A model generated the notes under the pieces. That model searched no databases. It was given only the letters and a program-made list of their open reading frames with translations, and was not told where the DNA came from. Of a stretch of DNA of 64,000 bases, positions 32,255 through 41,579 are shown in pieces; the first letter of the stretch is position 1, and each line of letters starts with the position of its first letter. This DNA is from Elusimicrobiota bacterium (lineage in GTDB: Bacteria; Elusimicrobiota; Elusimicrobia; UBA1565; UBA9628). Position numbers and translations under genes: made by a program. The stretch covers positions 1 to 64,000 of the forward strand of contig JACQAZ010000001.1 of NCBI GenBank assembly GCA_016194705.1, given 5' to 3'.

Positions 32255-32647
32255 ATGGACCACGACGACGCGGACGCTCGGCTGGCCAGGCTGGGCGTGC
32301 GGCCCGGAGATCTGCGGGAGTCCTTCGCCCGGTCCGGCGGCAGCGGCGGCCAAAACGTCAACAAGGTCGAGACCTCCGTCACCTTGACCCATCTGCCCAC
32401 CGGCATCGCCGTGCGCTGCCAGGACGAGCGCTCCCAAGCGCGCAACCGCGCGCTCGCGCGGTTGCGCTTGGCCGAAAAGCTCGAGGCGCGGGAACGCGAG
32501 CGCGCCGCGCGGCGGCTGCACGAGACCGAGCGGCTGCGCCGCCAGAAGCGCGGGCGCTCGAAAGCCGCCAAGCGCCGCATGCTCGAGGACAAGCGCCACC
32601 GGGCCGGCGTCAAGCGGGGACGCGGCTCCGTGAGGGACGACGACTGA
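32255..32647 (+). CDS. GGQ release-factor-like protein (ArfB/PrfH type)
   Basis: 130 residues. The peptidyl-hydrolysis motif GGQ is at 31-33 ([15 protein letters not shown]), in the typical ArfB/class-I RF setting. It lacks codon-recognition domains and ends in a Lys/Arg-rich tail ([20 protein letters not shown]) like the ArfB tail that enters the empty mRNA channel. It likely releases peptides from stalled ribosomes. It overlaps engB by TGATG. The leaderless -10 TATAAT is 6 bases from the ATG. Confidence 0.88.
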   Translation: MDHDDADARLARLGVRPGDLRESFARSGGSGGQNVNKVETSVTLTHLPTGIAVRCQDERSQARNRALARLRLAEKLEARERERAARRLHETERLRRQKRGRSKAAKRRMLEDKRHRAGVKRGRGSVRDDD

Positions 32648-33243
32648 TGCACGACGCGCTCAAAGCCGCGCGCTACCTGCTCAGCGAGACCGATCCCGCT
32701 AGGCTTGGCGAGAGCAAGGCCGAGGTGACCTTCGTCGGACGCTCCAACGTCGGCAAGAGCTCGCTGCTCAACGCCCTCTGCGGCGGCGCGCTCGCCCGTG
32801 TGTCGAACACCCCCGGGCGCACGCGCACGATCAACGTCTTTCTCGCCGGTTCCGACCGCTGGCTCGTCGACCTGCCGGGCTACGGCTTCGCGGGCGGCGA
32901 CCGGGAGGAGATCGCGGGCTGGAAATCGATGCTCGAAGGCTACCTGACCGGCCGAGCCGCGATGAAGATGATCTTCCTGCTCGTCGACGCCAAGGTCGGC
33001 CCCACCAAGCTCGACCTCATGATGGCAAAGTGGCTCGACGCCAAACGCCTGCCGTGGCGCGTGGTGGCGACCAAAGCCGACCAGGTCAAGCCTTCGCGCG
33101 GAATCTCCCGCCGCCGCGAAGTCGCCGAGTCCTTGGGCCTCGCGTCGGAGGACCTCGCCTGGGTCAGCGCGAAAGAAGACGTGGGCATGCGCGAGCTTCG
33201 CGGCGAGGTCTCAGCCCTGCTCGGCCTCGGCCTGGCGGCATAG
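32647..33243 (+). CDS. engB: Ribosome biogenesis GTPase EngB (YihA/YsxC)
   Basis: 198 residues, normal length. G1 GRSNVGKSS near 31-39, switch I region NTPGRTRTINVF, G3 DLPGYGFA, G4 TKAD, G5 VSAKED. EngB is an essential GTPase for large-subunit assembly. It is cotranscribed and coupled to the GGQ protein upstream, a translation-related pair. Confidence 0.96.
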   Translation: MHDALKAARYLLSETDPARLGESKAEVTFVGRSNVGKSSLLNALCGGALARVSNTPGRTRTINVFLAGSDRWLVDLPGYGFAGGDREEIAGWKSMLEGYLTGRAAMKMIFLLVDAKVGPTKLDLMMAKWLDAKRLPWRVVATKADQVKPSRGISRRREVAESLGLASEDLAWVSAKEDVGMRELRGEVSALLGLGLAA

Positions 33244-33280
33244 GTCTTTTGGGCCCCTAACGATTGGGCCTTCCGTACCC

Positions 33281-33309
33281 TTGACCGGTCAAGGGGTCGG
33301 GACTACTCT
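33281..33309 (+). promoter_or_regulatory. Leaderless promoter of the papain-like protease
   Basis: TTGACC (33281-33286), 17 bases, TACTCT (33304-33309), then 6 bases to the ATG at 33316. The -35 sits in the inverted repeat CCTTGACCGGTCAAGG (33279-33294), which could bind a regulator. Confidence 0.7.
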
Positions 33310-33315
33310 AGTCTC

Positions 33316-34368
33316 ATGACCTCCCAAACCCCTCGCCGCACCGTGCTCGCCGCCGGGCTGTTTCTCGTCAGCGCGGGCTTCGCCCTCGCCGCCGAGCTGC
33401 CGGACTTGCGGTTTCAGGACGCGGGCAAGCAGGATGGTCCGCCGGCGGCTTCCGCCAAGCCGGTCTGGGCGACGACCACCGAGCACCGGGTCGACACCAT
33501 GACGCAGTTCCCGGACCCAGCGGAGCGCAGGCAATGCGGCGTGGGCGCCTGCCACGCCTTCAGCTCGATCTCGATCCTGGAGGCCGCCTACTTCCGGGCC
33601 CACGGCGAACGCGTCACGCTCTCGGAGGCCGACGTCTTCGTGCGCCGCACCGTGCTCTCGAAAAGGCTCTACGACGAATTCTGCGCCACGGGCAAGTGCG
33701 AGCTCAGCGAGGGCAACGACGTCGCCGGCGACATCCAATTCGCCCTCGACAACGGCGTCGCCACCAGCCTCAATTACAAGGACTTCTCCGAGCGCTACCT
33801 GCGCTACCGCAAGGCCGAGCAGGCGACGCTCGCCGGCCTCGAGCGCGAGTACCAGAAGATGTCCTGGCTCGAGAAGCTTCTCTACGATCCGCGCGCGCAT
33901 TGGGCCGAGCTCCAGCAGCAGCCCCGCGCCAAGAGGATCCTCTCCGACCTGCTGACGGGCCGCGACCCGAAGCTCGACGCCGAGCGCGCGCAGATCAAGA
34001 AGAAGCTCGCCGGCTTCAAGCTCAAGTCGCAGAGCTTCGACTACCTGGGCGAAAAGGCCAAGAGGACTTCGCCCGCGGACTGCGCCAAGAACGCCTCGAA
34101 GCAGAAGGCCGCGATCATAGGCGAGCTCAAGGCCCAGCGGCCGGTCTCGGTCTCGATGAGCCTGGTGGGCTTGAAGGAGTGGCGCTCCGAGAAAGACAAA
34201 GACGACGCCAACCACGCCTTCACGATCGTCGCCTACCGCGACGAGCCCAAGGAGGGCCTGCGCTTCGAAACGCGCAACTCCTGGGGAGGAGACAACCCCG
34301 AGGTTCCCGAGACCAAGCTCTGCCGGATCTACTCGGTGGTGACCGTGCGCACTCCCGTGGACAAGTAG
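33316..34368 (+). CDS. Exported papain-family (C1) cysteine protease
   Basis: 350 residues. Signal peptide MTSQTPRRTVLAAGLFLVSAGFALA. The catalytic site is recognisable: Q73 and C79 in QCGVGACHAFSS (the oxyanion Gln six residues before Cys, as in papain), His in NHAFTIVAY and Asn in ETRNSWGGD. The 130-residue middle segment (ERYLRYRKAEQATLAGLEREYQKM and on) is an insert not present in papain. No classical propeptide is obvious. It is probably a periplasmic or secreted endopeptidase. Confidence 0.85.
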   Translation: MTSQTPRRTVLAAGLFLVSAGFALAAELPDLRFQDAGKQDGPPAASAKPVWATTTEHRVDTMTQFPDPAERRQCGVGACHAFSSISILEAAYFRAHGERVTLSEADVFVRRTVLSKRLYDEFCATGKCELSEGNDVAGDIQFALDNGVATSLNYKDFSERYLRYRKAEQATLAGLEREYQKMSWLEKLLYDPRAHWAELQQQPRAKRILSDLLTGRDPKLDAERAQIKKKLAGFKLKSQSFDYLGEKAKRTSPADCAKNASKQKAAIIGELKAQRPVSVSMSLVGLKEWRSEKDKDDANHAFTIVAYRDEPKEGLRFETRNSWGGDNPEVPETKLCRIYSVVTVRTPVDK

Positions 34369-34418
34369 AGGCTCAAAGCCGGTGCGGCTCCGGCCGCAAA
34401 TGAGGTATCCTGGGAACG

Positions 34419-35909
34419 ATGACGCGCATCAAGCGCATCGCGGCTCGCGCCGCCTTGGCGGCGGTCTCAACCGCATCCTCGCTGCTGCTCGCCGAGTTCT
34501 CTTACCGGGCGTACCTGCGGTCCCATTCATACCGGAGCGGCGTCTTCGAGCTTTACGTCGTCGGCGAGTCGAGCGCCTATGGCCGTCCCTACGGGCCAGA
34601 GCTCGCCTTCCCTGAGCTCGTCCGGCAGATGTTCGACGGGCGCCTGGCGGGCCGGCCCATCGTCGTCCACAACCTCGCCCGTCCGGGAGACACGCTCTAC
34701 CCGCAAACGGTCCCCCTGCTCCGAGCCCTGCGCGTTCGCAATCGCTCCGAGCCCGCGGCCGTGCTGGTCTACTCGGGGCACAACGAGTATTTCCAGCGGC
34801 CCGGCGAGGCCTCACCGGCCGCGCGGGCCTACAATGCCCTCAAGCTGCCGGTTGCGCGTTGGTCGCTTCTCGCGGCCGACCTGCTCTGCGCCGTCGAGCG
34901 CCGGTTCGCCCTCCGGGGCGTGCGCGATTTTGCCACCTACGAGTACCATCTGCGCCGGCTCATCGAGGAAAGCCGGCGCGCAGGAGCCGTCCCGATCCTA
35001 TCGACGGTGATCGGCAACACCGCCGGGATCGAGCCCAACGTCATTTGCGAGCCCGGGGCCGGATGCGCCTCGGTGCGCGCGGCGGCGCGGCGGGGTCTCG
35101 CCCTCGAGAAGGCGGGCCGCTTCGAGGCGGCGCTGCGGGCGTACCGCGAGGATCTCGGCGAGGACGACCGGAGGAGGGCCCTGCTCGAATACCTCAGCGC
35201 CCGCTGCCGCTGGGCCCAGGGGCGCACGGCCGAGGCGCACGAGTTGTTTTGGAGCGCCGTCGACGACGATCCAGGGGGGCGCTTCGGCCGCGCCTCGCGC
35301 GGCCTCAATGGGGAGCTCAAGGCGGCGGCGAGCCGGCTCGGCGTCCCGCTGGTCGACGCCGTCGCGCTGTTCGAGAGCCGCTCGCCCGGAGGGACGGTCG
35401 GAAGCGAGCTCATGAGCGACGGGCAGCACCCGAATCTGCGCGGGAATCTGCTGCTGGCCGAGGGCTTCTCGCAGGCGCTCGCGCGCGCCTTCGGCGAGCG
35501 GACCAAGCGGACCGTGACTCCCGCGGCGGCCCTGCGCGCGGCGTCCTACGGCCCCGAGCGGCAGGCGGCGGCCTTGCTGGAAAGCGGCCGCTGGCTGCTG
35601 ATGGTCTCTCTCGACCATCCCCTGCCCGCCGGCCGGCTCGCGCTGGCGCTGAGCCGCTTCCAGCGAGCCGTCGAACTGCAGCCCGCTGCCGTCGAGCCCC
35701 GGCTCGGCCTCGGCTTGACGGCGGCTGCGCTGCGGTCGGAGTCCTTCGACGAAGCTCGGTGGGGCGCCGACGTGCGTCGCCTGCTCATGCCCGAGGGCTG
35801 CGCGAGGCCCGAGGACCTCGCAGCGATCATCGGTCGAATGGAACGCGCGGGAGTCGACGCCTCATCGCGCAGAGCCCTCGAGCGCGCGCCCGAGGGCCGC
35901 TGCCGGTAG
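34419..35909 (+). CDS. SGNH/GDSL-like hydrolase with helical repeat region
   Basis: 496 residues. N-terminal membrane anchor (AARAALAAVSTASSLLLAEFSYRAYL), then SGNH blocks: GESSAYGRPYG (nucleophile Ser), NLARPGDT (Gly), YSGHNEYFQ (Asn) and SDGQHPNLRGN (Asp-His), spread out by a TPR-like insert (about 215-280). A further helical region ends the protein. Likely an esterase or O-acyl-modifying enzyme on the periplasmic face. TATCCT lies 7 bases upstream of the ATG. A 16-base sequence just downstream (35937-35952) recurs at 40701-40716. Confidence 0.75.
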   Translation: MTRIKRIAARAALAAVSTASSLLLAEFSYRAYLRSHSYRSGVFELYVVGESSAYGRPYGPELAFPELVRQMFDGRLAGRPIVVHNLARPGDTLYPQTVPLLRALRVRNRSEPAAVLVYSGHNEYFQRPGEASPAARAYNALKLPVARWSLLAADLLCAVERRFALRGVRDFATYEYHLRRLIEESRRAGAVPILSTVIGNTAGIEPNVICEPGAGCASVRAAARRGLALEKAGRFEAALRAYREDLGEDDRRRALLEYLSARCRWAQGRTAEAHELFWSAVDDDPGGRFGRASRGLNGELKAAASRLGVPLVDAVALFESRSPGGTVGSELMSDGQHPNLRGNLLLAEGFSQALARAFGERTKRTVTPAAALRAASYGPERQAAALLESGRWLLMVSLDHPLPAGRLALALSRFQRAVELQPAAVEPRLGLGLTAAALRSESFDEARWGADVRRLLMPEGCARPEDLAAIIGRMERAGVDASSRRALERAPEGRCR

Positions 35910-36105
35910 ATTCCGCATTCTAGAGTCTCGCCCCCGAACCGCGGCGCGTCAAATCGCCGCATCAAGATTCCTGCGCCGCGATCAGGACCAATGACTGCCC
36001 CGAAAGGGCCAAAGGGCCGGCATCGGCGTCTAGGGTTTATTTCTATGATCGCTTGCGTTCTCACGCCGAGACCGTCTCGGCGAATCCGCGTTCCGGAGGA
36101 AATGA

Positions 36106-36696
36106 ATGACGAAAAATACCGTAGTCGTGCTGAGCCTCGCGCTCTTGTGCGGGCCGGCCTTTGCCGCAGAGCAGCCGGTGATGGGCTTGTTGATGCAGGA
36201 TGCCGCAGTGTCCGAACTGCCCGATGTCGCTCCGGCAGCGGCCAAGGCCGTCGCCAACCCCGACCCCGCCGCACTGAAGTCCACCTTCGCCTGCACGATG
36301 GACGTCCAGTACACGGAGAAGCTGGTCGGCTTGGTGGTCTACCGCAAGAAGATCAATGGGACCGCCGTCGTGCACTGTCCGGGAAACCGGCCGGTGGAGC
36401 TCTCGCTGGAAGGGCGCGGCGTGGCCTTAGGCATCGGCATCCCGAACAACGGCCTGTTCCACTCGATCGGCACGGGCTTCGCGGGAAACCTCCAGATCAG
36501 GGTCCCGTTCCCGTTCGTCCCGAAGAACTTCGAGGGCGAGTACTTGAATGTCGGCGGCTCGACTCCGATCGGCGGAGTCGCGGTCTCACCTTGGACCAAC
36601 ACCGACGGGTCGGCCAACGTGACGATCTATCTGCCGACGAATGTCAACGCGTCCTTCAACGCCAGCCTCACGTCGCTGACCTTCAAGCTGAGGTAG
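36106..36696 (+). CDS. Secreted hypothetical protein
   Basis: 196 residues with a Shine-Dalgarno (GGAGGA) and a signal peptide (MTKNTVVVLSLALLCGPAFAAEQ). The mature protein has two cysteines (FACTMDV, VVHCPG) and a Gly-rich beta-strand C-terminus (IPNNGLFHSIGTGFAGNLQIRVPFPF...). Probably a beta-sandwich envelope protein. Family not recognised. A strong terminator follows. Confidence 0.65.
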   Translation: MTKNTVVVLSLALLCGPAFAAEQPVMGLLMQDAAVSELPDVAPAAAKAVANPDPAALKSTFACTMDVQYTEKLVGLVVYRKKINGTAVVHCPGNRPVELSLEGRGVALGIGIPNNGLFHSIGTGFAGNLQIRVPFPFVPKNFEGEYLNVGGSTPIGGVAVSPWTNTDGSANVTIYLPTNVNASFNASLTSLTFKLR

Positions 36697-36727
36697 GGTC
36701 GCCCGTAAACGACGCTTAAGCAAGACG

Positions 36728-36769
36728 CCCCCCGCCGGCGCTCAGCAGCGAGTCCCGGCGGGGGGTTTT
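36728..36769 (+). terminator. Intrinsic terminator between convergent genes
   Basis: CCCCCCGCCGG (36728-36738) pairs perfectly with CCGGCGGGGGG (36755-36765) across a 16-base loop, then TTTT. It serves the plus-strand secreted-protein gene. Confidence 0.85.
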
Positions 36770-36774
36770 GCCTG

Positions 36775-37212
36775 CTAAGGACCGATTTTGTAGGTGAGGA
36801 CGACGTTACGCCCCGTGAATCCGACGTGGTCGATGATCCCGTCGGGCAGGACGAGCCCGACGCGGCCCGCCAAGTCCTTGATGTTGATGGTCACGCGCCC
36901 CCCTCGGGCGGCGCCGACGGGCGACGGCGCCGTTGACTCGACGGGCGGCAATTCTGAGCGGCGCGATTGCTCGGCCGCCGCCTCGCGGTCGATCCGCATC
37001 GCAACGCTAAAATCGAGCTGAGCCGGGCAATCCGGGTCCTTCGGCGGCGCGGCTCCGAAATCGGTCGAATGCTCCTGCATGCGCTTGATCGCCGCGTCGA
37101 TGCAGTATTGCTTCTGGACCTGCGGGTCGACCTTCCAGTCTTTCGTGTGGTTCGATCGCGGCGCGGCCATGGCCGGCGCGAGCAGCGCGACGAAGGCCGC
37201 GGCGATCATCAT
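36775..37212 (-). CDS. Secreted hypothetical protein downstream of the PD40 gene
   Basis: 145 residues from ATGATG at 37212 (GTG three bases earlier is possible). Signal peptide MMIAAAFVALLAPAMAAP; mature part with two cysteines (QYCIDAAIKRMQ, DPDCPAQ), a Pro/Ser linker and a short beta-rich end. No known family. It follows the PD40 gene by 47 bases and is likely the last gene of the S9/PD40 operon. The longer 265-residue reading is an out-of-frame extension. Confidence 0.6.
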   Translation of the reverse strand: MMIAAAFVALLAPAMAAPRSNHTKDWKVDPQVQKQYCIDAAIKRMQEHSTDFGAAPPKDPDCPAQLDFSVAMRIDREAAAEQSRRSELPPVESTAPSPVGAARGGRVTINIKDLAGRVGLVLPDGIIDHVGFTGRNVVLTYKIGP

Positions 37213-37259
37213 CACATAAGAATGGCAGGGCTTCGAGCGGCCCGCATGGGTCTTTGGGC

Positions 37260-38159
37260 CTAGAGCGCCCCGTTTCTTCGCGCGCGATGGATCACGCACT
37301 TGCCGTCGACCTTCTTGTGAAAGAACAGTTCCCGAAGGTCCGTCGAGACCGTGGGAGCCTCGACGAAGCCCGTCAAGGCGCGAAGGACTCGAGGCTCGCC
37401 GAACGGCAGGCCCTGCGCGGGACGCGTCGCGACCATGATGCGCATGCCCCCGGGGATGCTCGCCCGGGTGAAGTAGAGCTCGAGGCCGTCGGGTGAGATC
37501 GCGGGCGCGTACTCCAGCGCCCTCGTGTTGACGTTCTTCATGATGACGGCGCTGTCGGGCGCGACCTTCCAAGCGCCGTCCTTGAGGCGGGCGACAAGGA
37601 GGTCGGAGCCGATCGGGGGCAGCGGCAGCGGGGGGAGGAAGACCGCGCGCGAGATGTAGAGCGTCCCGCCGTCCGGGCTGACGCCGACGTCCATGTTGAT
37701 CGCCCCCAGACGGCGGGGCCAGATCTCGCCCGGCGCCGGACGGACGCCGGCGACGCGCTTGCCGTCGAAGTCTCCGGTGAAGGTCGACTTCAAGGTCCGG
37801 AGGTACTCCCTTGCCGAGGTAAAGAAGAAGTGTCCCGCCGCGTCCATGCTGGGAACTGCGTCGAGCTCCTTGGAGTTGGCTCCCGGCAGTTCGCCGAGAT
37901 ATTTGAACGAGAGCGGGCCGGTGCGCTCGGCGAAGTGCAGATTGGTGTCCACCTTGGGCTCGTTGGAGTTGTTGAAGAACAAGAAGCGCCCGTCCGGCGA
38001 GAGGAAAGGCTCCATGGCGACGCCGTCATAGCCCGCAATCTCGACCGGCTCCGGCTCGACGTACAAGTCGCTTTCGGGCTCGCGCTCGAGGCGGATGGGC
38101 AGGATGAGCGCGGCGAGGATCGCGACGAGGGCGGCGGCGCCGAGGAGCTTCTTGAGCAA
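37260..38159 (-). CDS. PD40/WD40-like beta-propeller protein, membrane anchored
   Basis: 299 residues. The TTG at 38159 is chosen as start: it lies 11 bases after the S9 peptidase stop with GGCGGG before it, and opens a membrane anchor (LLKKLLGAAALVAILAALILPI). Repeats of the TolB/PD40 type follow: FLSPDGRFLFFNNS, DVGVSPDGGTLYISR, APAISPDGLELYFTR, STDLRELFFHKK. Likely a periplasmic propeller that binds substrates or partners of the peptidase. Confidence 0.75.
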   Translation of the reverse strand: MLKKLLGAAALVAILAALILPIRLEREPESDLYVEPEPVEIAGYDGVAMEPFLSPDGRFLFFNNSNEPKVDTNLHFAERTGPLSFKYLGELPGANSKELDAVPSMDAAGHFFFTSAREYLRTLKSTFTGDFDGKRVAGVRPAPGEIWPRRLGAINMDVGVSPDGGTLYISRAVFLPPLPLPPIGSDLLVARLKDGAWKVAPDSAVIMKNVNTRALEYAPAISPDGLELYFTRASIPGGMRIMVATRPAQGLPFGEPRVLRALTGFVEAPTVSTDLRELFFHKKVDGKCVIHRARRNGAL

Positions 38160-38169
38160 GTCGGCCCGC

Positions 38170-40659
38170 CTAAAGCTTCGCGGCCTTCGGCGGCGCGTTC
38201 TTGACCCAGCGGTCGAACCAGGAGAGCATCTCATGGAGGACGTGCTCGTTCGACTCGATGGACTGATACCAGTGGGACTCGGAGGGCAGCATGACGAGGC
38301 GCACGACGCCGCCGTTGCCGCGTATGGCCTCGAAGAACTGCTCGGACTGCAGAGAGACGGTGCCGGGATTGGCATCATCCTCGCCGTGGATGAGCAGCAG
38401 CGGGGCCTTCATTTCGTTGGCGTGAAAGAACGGCGAGACCTTCGTGTACACCTCGGGCGCCTCCCAGAGCGTGCGCCGCTCGTTCTGGAAGCCGAAGGCC
38501 GTCTTGAGGGTGCGGTTGTAGGCGCCGCTGCGCGCGATGCCGGCCCGGAAGAGCTCAGTGTGAGCGACCAGGTTGGCCGTCATGAGCCCGCCGTGGCTGT
38601 GGCCCATGACGCCGATGCGGTCGCGGTCGACGACGCCCAGCGAAACGGCCTTATCCACCGCGGCCTGGGCTCCCGCCACGAGCTGCTCCATGTACGTGTC
38701 GTAGATCTTGTTGGCGTCGCCCACCACCGGCATCAGCGGGTTGTCGATCACCGCGTAGCCCTGGAGCAGGAAGTAGAGATGGTCCCGGTAGCCGAAGGTC
38801 GTGAAGCGCTGGGTCGAGCCTTTGACTTGGCCCGCCATCTTGGGGTCGGTGTAGTCCAAGGGATAGGCGTAGAGCACCGCCGGCAGGCGCGTTCCTTCCT
38901 TGTAGTGCGGCGGCAGGTAGAGCGTGAAGGACAGGTCGATGCCGTCCTTGCGCTTGTAGCTCACGAGGCGCTTGGCGATGAGCCTCAGCTCCGGAGTCGG
39001 GTCCGCCATGAGGGTGATCGGCTTGGCTGATGAGGTCCAGACGGCCTCGTCCTCGGCAGCGGGGATCTGCTTGTCCGGCACGCGCAGGACGTAGTTCGGG
39101 AAGTCCTTGGGCGTCTCGCGGCGCGTGATGAAGCGCCGCGCGCGGACGTCCGACCAAGCGACGAAGCGCTCGTAGGCCGTCTTCTCGCAGCGAAACAGGC
39201 GCTCGGTCTTGAGCGTCTTTAGGTCCAACCGGTCGAGGAAGGGCCGGTCTCCGTCGACGGAGGCGCCGGTGCCGCTCAAAAACACCGAGTCGCCGTCCTG
39301 CTCCATGACGTGAAACCCGTTGGGCAGGGCGCGGAGCACGGGATAGCCCGGGAACTTGTACGACTCGTCGCTGCTCATGTCCCAAACCACGCGCGCGGGG
39401 GACTTGAGATCGTCGAAATCGACGGCCAAGGTCTTGGTCCAATGCTTGATGAGATCGATCTCAGTCACGAAGGCGAGCCCGCCCTTCTCTCCCCATGTGA
39501 TGCCGTCGAAGCGCATCTCGGTGCGCAGGGCCTCGGCCGGAGCGCCCTTGAACGGGGCCTTGAGCGTCATGAGGCGATCGCGATGCGGGACCTGAATCTT
39601 CCAATCGCCGCCGTCTTGCGCCTCGGCCCAGAGCAAAGTGGCGGGCTCGGTCGCGCGCCATCGAAACTCGCGGGGGCCGGTGCGCACGCCCCAGATCGGC
39701 ACGGCGTCGGCCAGCGGCAGCGTGGCGAGCTTGTGCGCCAGCCGCCCTTCGGAGTCCCACAGCTCGATGGCCGTGGGGAAATGGTCGTGCGTCGTCAGGT
39801 ACGAGTAGGGCCGCTGGACTTTTCCGACCAGGATGTAGCGCCCGTCGGGGGAAGGGTCGATCTGCTCGTAGAGCGCCGGCTGGCCCAGGGGCTTGAGGCT
39901 CCCGGTGCCCGCGTCCACGAGCATGAGCTGGGAGGCCGCGTAGTAGTCGAAGAGCTCCTCGTCGTGGACGTTCTTGAGCACGTCGCGGACCTCGTACGTG
40001 CTGCTCGCCCCCTTGCCGCCCATGGACTCCTGGATGTGAGGGCCCTTGGGCGCCGACGGCTCGGTCGGAGCCGGGCCTTGCCCCTCGGGCACCGTCTTGA
40101 CGATCAGCGTCTTCTGGTCCGGCATCCACTGCAGCGAATCGCCCAACATAGGGTTCAACCGCACGCCCTCGACTTTTCGCACAGAATCCGAGCCGACCGC
40201 GCCCAGCCAGAGCTCGATGGCCTCGGCCGTGATGTTCGTGAAGGCGTAGCGCCTGCCGTCCGCGCTCCAGACCGGCAGGCCGACTTTGGCTCCCGCGGGC
40301 AGCGCCACGGACGTGCGCGCGCCGCCCGGCAAGCTCACCAGCGTGAAGGCGCTCCAATAGTCCTGGCCGCTGCCGTACGGGCCGTGGACGGTGCGGTTGC
40401 GCGGCACGACGCGCACGCCCGCCAAGCCCAGCGCGGGCAGAGCGATGTGGGAGATCGGCGGAAAGCTGACGGGAGCGGCCAGGATCATCGCGTCGTGCGT
40501 CGGGTTGAGCGACGCGTCGGGCGGCAGCGGCGCGTGCAGCACCTCGAGCACGGCCTTCGGGGGCTTCTGGTAGGAGGTCTCCTCGGCCAAGAGGCGTCCG
40601 GCTCCCGGGCCCGCGGCCAGGCACAGCATGAGAACTGCGGCGAAAGCGTGACGGATCAT
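38170..40659 (-). CDS. S9-family prolyl oligopeptidase-like peptidase
   Basis: 829 residues from the ATG at 40659 with GGGAGG before it. Signal peptide MIRHAFAAVLMLCLAAGPGAGRLLA. A beta-propeller spans about 60-590; the alpha/beta-hydrolase domain carries the nucleophile in MGHSHGGL (near 685), Asp in IHGEDDANPGT and His in PSESHWYQS. It cleaves peptides in the periplasm; the family resembles glutamyl endopeptidases and acylaminoacyl peptidases. First gene of a three-gene operon. TTGACG (40711-40716, minus strand) is a possible -35. Confidence 0.92.
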   Translation of the reverse strand: MIRHAFAAVLMLCLAAGPGAGRLLAEETSYQKPPKAVLEVLHAPLPPDASLNPTHDAMILAAPVSFPPISHIALPALGLAGVRVVPRNRTVHGPYGSGQDYWSAFTLVSLPGGARTSVALPAGAKVGLPVWSADGRRYAFTNITAEAIELWLGAVGSDSVRKVEGVRLNPMLGDSLQWMPDQKTLIVKTVPEGQGPAPTEPSAPKGPHIQESMGGKGASSTYEVRDVLKNVHDEELFDYYAASQLMLVDAGTGSLKPLGQPALYEQIDPSPDGRYILVGKVQRPYSYLTTHDHFPTAIELWDSEGRLAHKLATLPLADAVPIWGVRTGPREFRWRATEPATLLWAEAQDGGDWKIQVPHRDRLMTLKAPFKGAPAEALRTEMRFDGITWGEKGGLAFVTEIDLIKHWTKTLAVDFDDLKSPARVVWDMSSDESYKFPGYPVLRALPNGFHVMEQDGDSVFLSGTGASVDGDRPFLDRLDLKTLKTERLFRCEKTAYERFVAWSDVRARRFITRRETPKDFPNYVLRVPDKQIPAAEDEAVWTSSAKPITLMADPTPELRLIAKRLVSYKRKDGIDLSFTLYLPPHYKEGTRLPAVLYAYPLDYTDPKMAGQVKGSTQRFTTFGYRDHLYFLLQGYAVIDNPLMPVVGDANKIYDTYMEQLVAGAQAAVDKAVSLGVVDRDRIGVMGHSHGGLMTANLVAHTELFRAGIARSGAYNRTLKTAFGFQNERRTLWEAPEVYTKVSPFFHANEMKAPLLLIHGEDDANPGTVSLQSEQFFEAIRGNGGVVRLVMLPSESHWYQSIESNEHVLHEMLSWFDRWVKNAPPKAAKL

Positions 40660-40729
40660 GGACGGCCTCCCGCGCTCGTGGGCGCTGAAAAATGATAGCA
40701 AACCGCGGCGCGTCAAGCCCGTTTCACGC

Positions 40730-40735
40730 TATAAT
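40730..40735 (+). promoter_or_regulatory. Leaderless -10 box of the methyltransferase gene
   Basis: TATAAT followed by six bases (CGGGGA) and GTG at 40742. The preceding GTTTCACG recurs before the TATAAT at 43960-43965. Confidence 0.6.
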
Positions 40736-40741
40736 CGGGGA

Positions 40742-41455
40742 GTGAGCGCCCCCGAGATCGACGAGGGAGACGCCGGGGACCGGCGCTACTACCGGCGCCT
40801 GTTCAACTACGGCTTCATCTGGAATCTGGCGCACGCCCCGCGCCGGCGCATGTTCGAGACGTTCATGGCCGAGCTCAAGCCCCGGGCTTCGGAGACGGTG
40901 CTCGATCTGGGCGCCTCGAACCTGTCCGAACCGCTCGAGAACATGTTCGAGGTCTACTATCCGCACGCATCCAAGATCACCGCGGTGGGGCAGGAGGACT
41001 GCTCGTTCCTCGAGCGGCGCTATCCGGGCCTGCGCTTCGTCAAGGTCGAGGCGCATGGACCCTTGCCGTTCAAAGACGGGGAATTCGACATCGGCTTCTC
41101 GAGCGCGACCATCGAACATGTCGGCTCGCGCCGGCAGCAGGGGCTGTTTCTCTCCGAGCTTCTCCGGGTCAGCAAGCGCGCCGTCTTTCTGACGACCCCC
41201 AACCGCTATTTTCCCGTCGAGCTGCACACGCGCCTGCCTCTGGTGCACAGGCTGCCCCCGGCCGTGTTCCGCTCCATTCTGAGGCGGCTCGGCTTTTCGT
41301 TCTACGCCGAGGAGGCTAATTTGAACCTGGTCTCGCGCGCCGAGCTCAAGGGCTTGCTGCCTGCGGCCAAGTTCAAGCGCGCCGAACTGCGCACCTGCTC
41401 GTTCTTCGGCCTTCCCAGCAACCTGATTCTCATCGTCGAGAAAACCACCTCGTAA
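40742..41455 (+). CDS. SAM-dependent methyltransferase (class I)
   Basis: 237 residues. The GTG start (SAPEIDEGDAGDRRYYRRLF) is fixed by TATAAT 6 bases before it. SAM-binding motif I is ETVLDLGASNLSEPL (the usual GxGxG is modified); motif with acidic residue KITAVGQED; catalytic-region FDIGFSSATIEHVGSRRQQ (Methyltransf_11-like). The basic C-terminal region follows. The substrate is probably a small molecule or lipid; not determinable here. Confidence 0.8.
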   Translation: MSAPEIDEGDAGDRRYYRRLFNYGFIWNLAHAPRRRMFETFMAELKPRASETVLDLGASNLSEPLENMFEVYYPHASKITAVGQEDCSFLERRYPGLRFVKVEAHGPLPFKDGEFDIGFSSATIEHVGSRRQQGLFLSELLRVSKRAVFLTTPNRYFPVELHTRLPLVHRLPPAVFRSILRRLGFSFYAEEANLNLVSRAELKGLLPAAKFKRAELRTCSFFGLPSNLILIVEKTTS

Positions 41456-41579
41456 TTGGTCATGCCGCGCATGAACGGGATCCGCGCTCCATTGATGCGT
41501 CGCGATACGGACCAAAGCCTGGCCCCGCCTGGATCAAGAGACACGCGCCATCCGCGGCTTTGCGGCTTACACTCCCAAT

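Noticed and set aside
39310..40695. 461-codon plus-strand frame opposite the S9 peptidase
   Set aside because: Antisense shadow of a confidently identified peptidase with catalytic motifs.
35937..40716. 16-base repeat AACCGCGGCGCGTCAA at 35937 and 40701
   Set aside because: Exact but short and in GC-rich DNA; only the second copy fits a promoter (-35 TTGACG on the minus strand), so no shared function can be argued.
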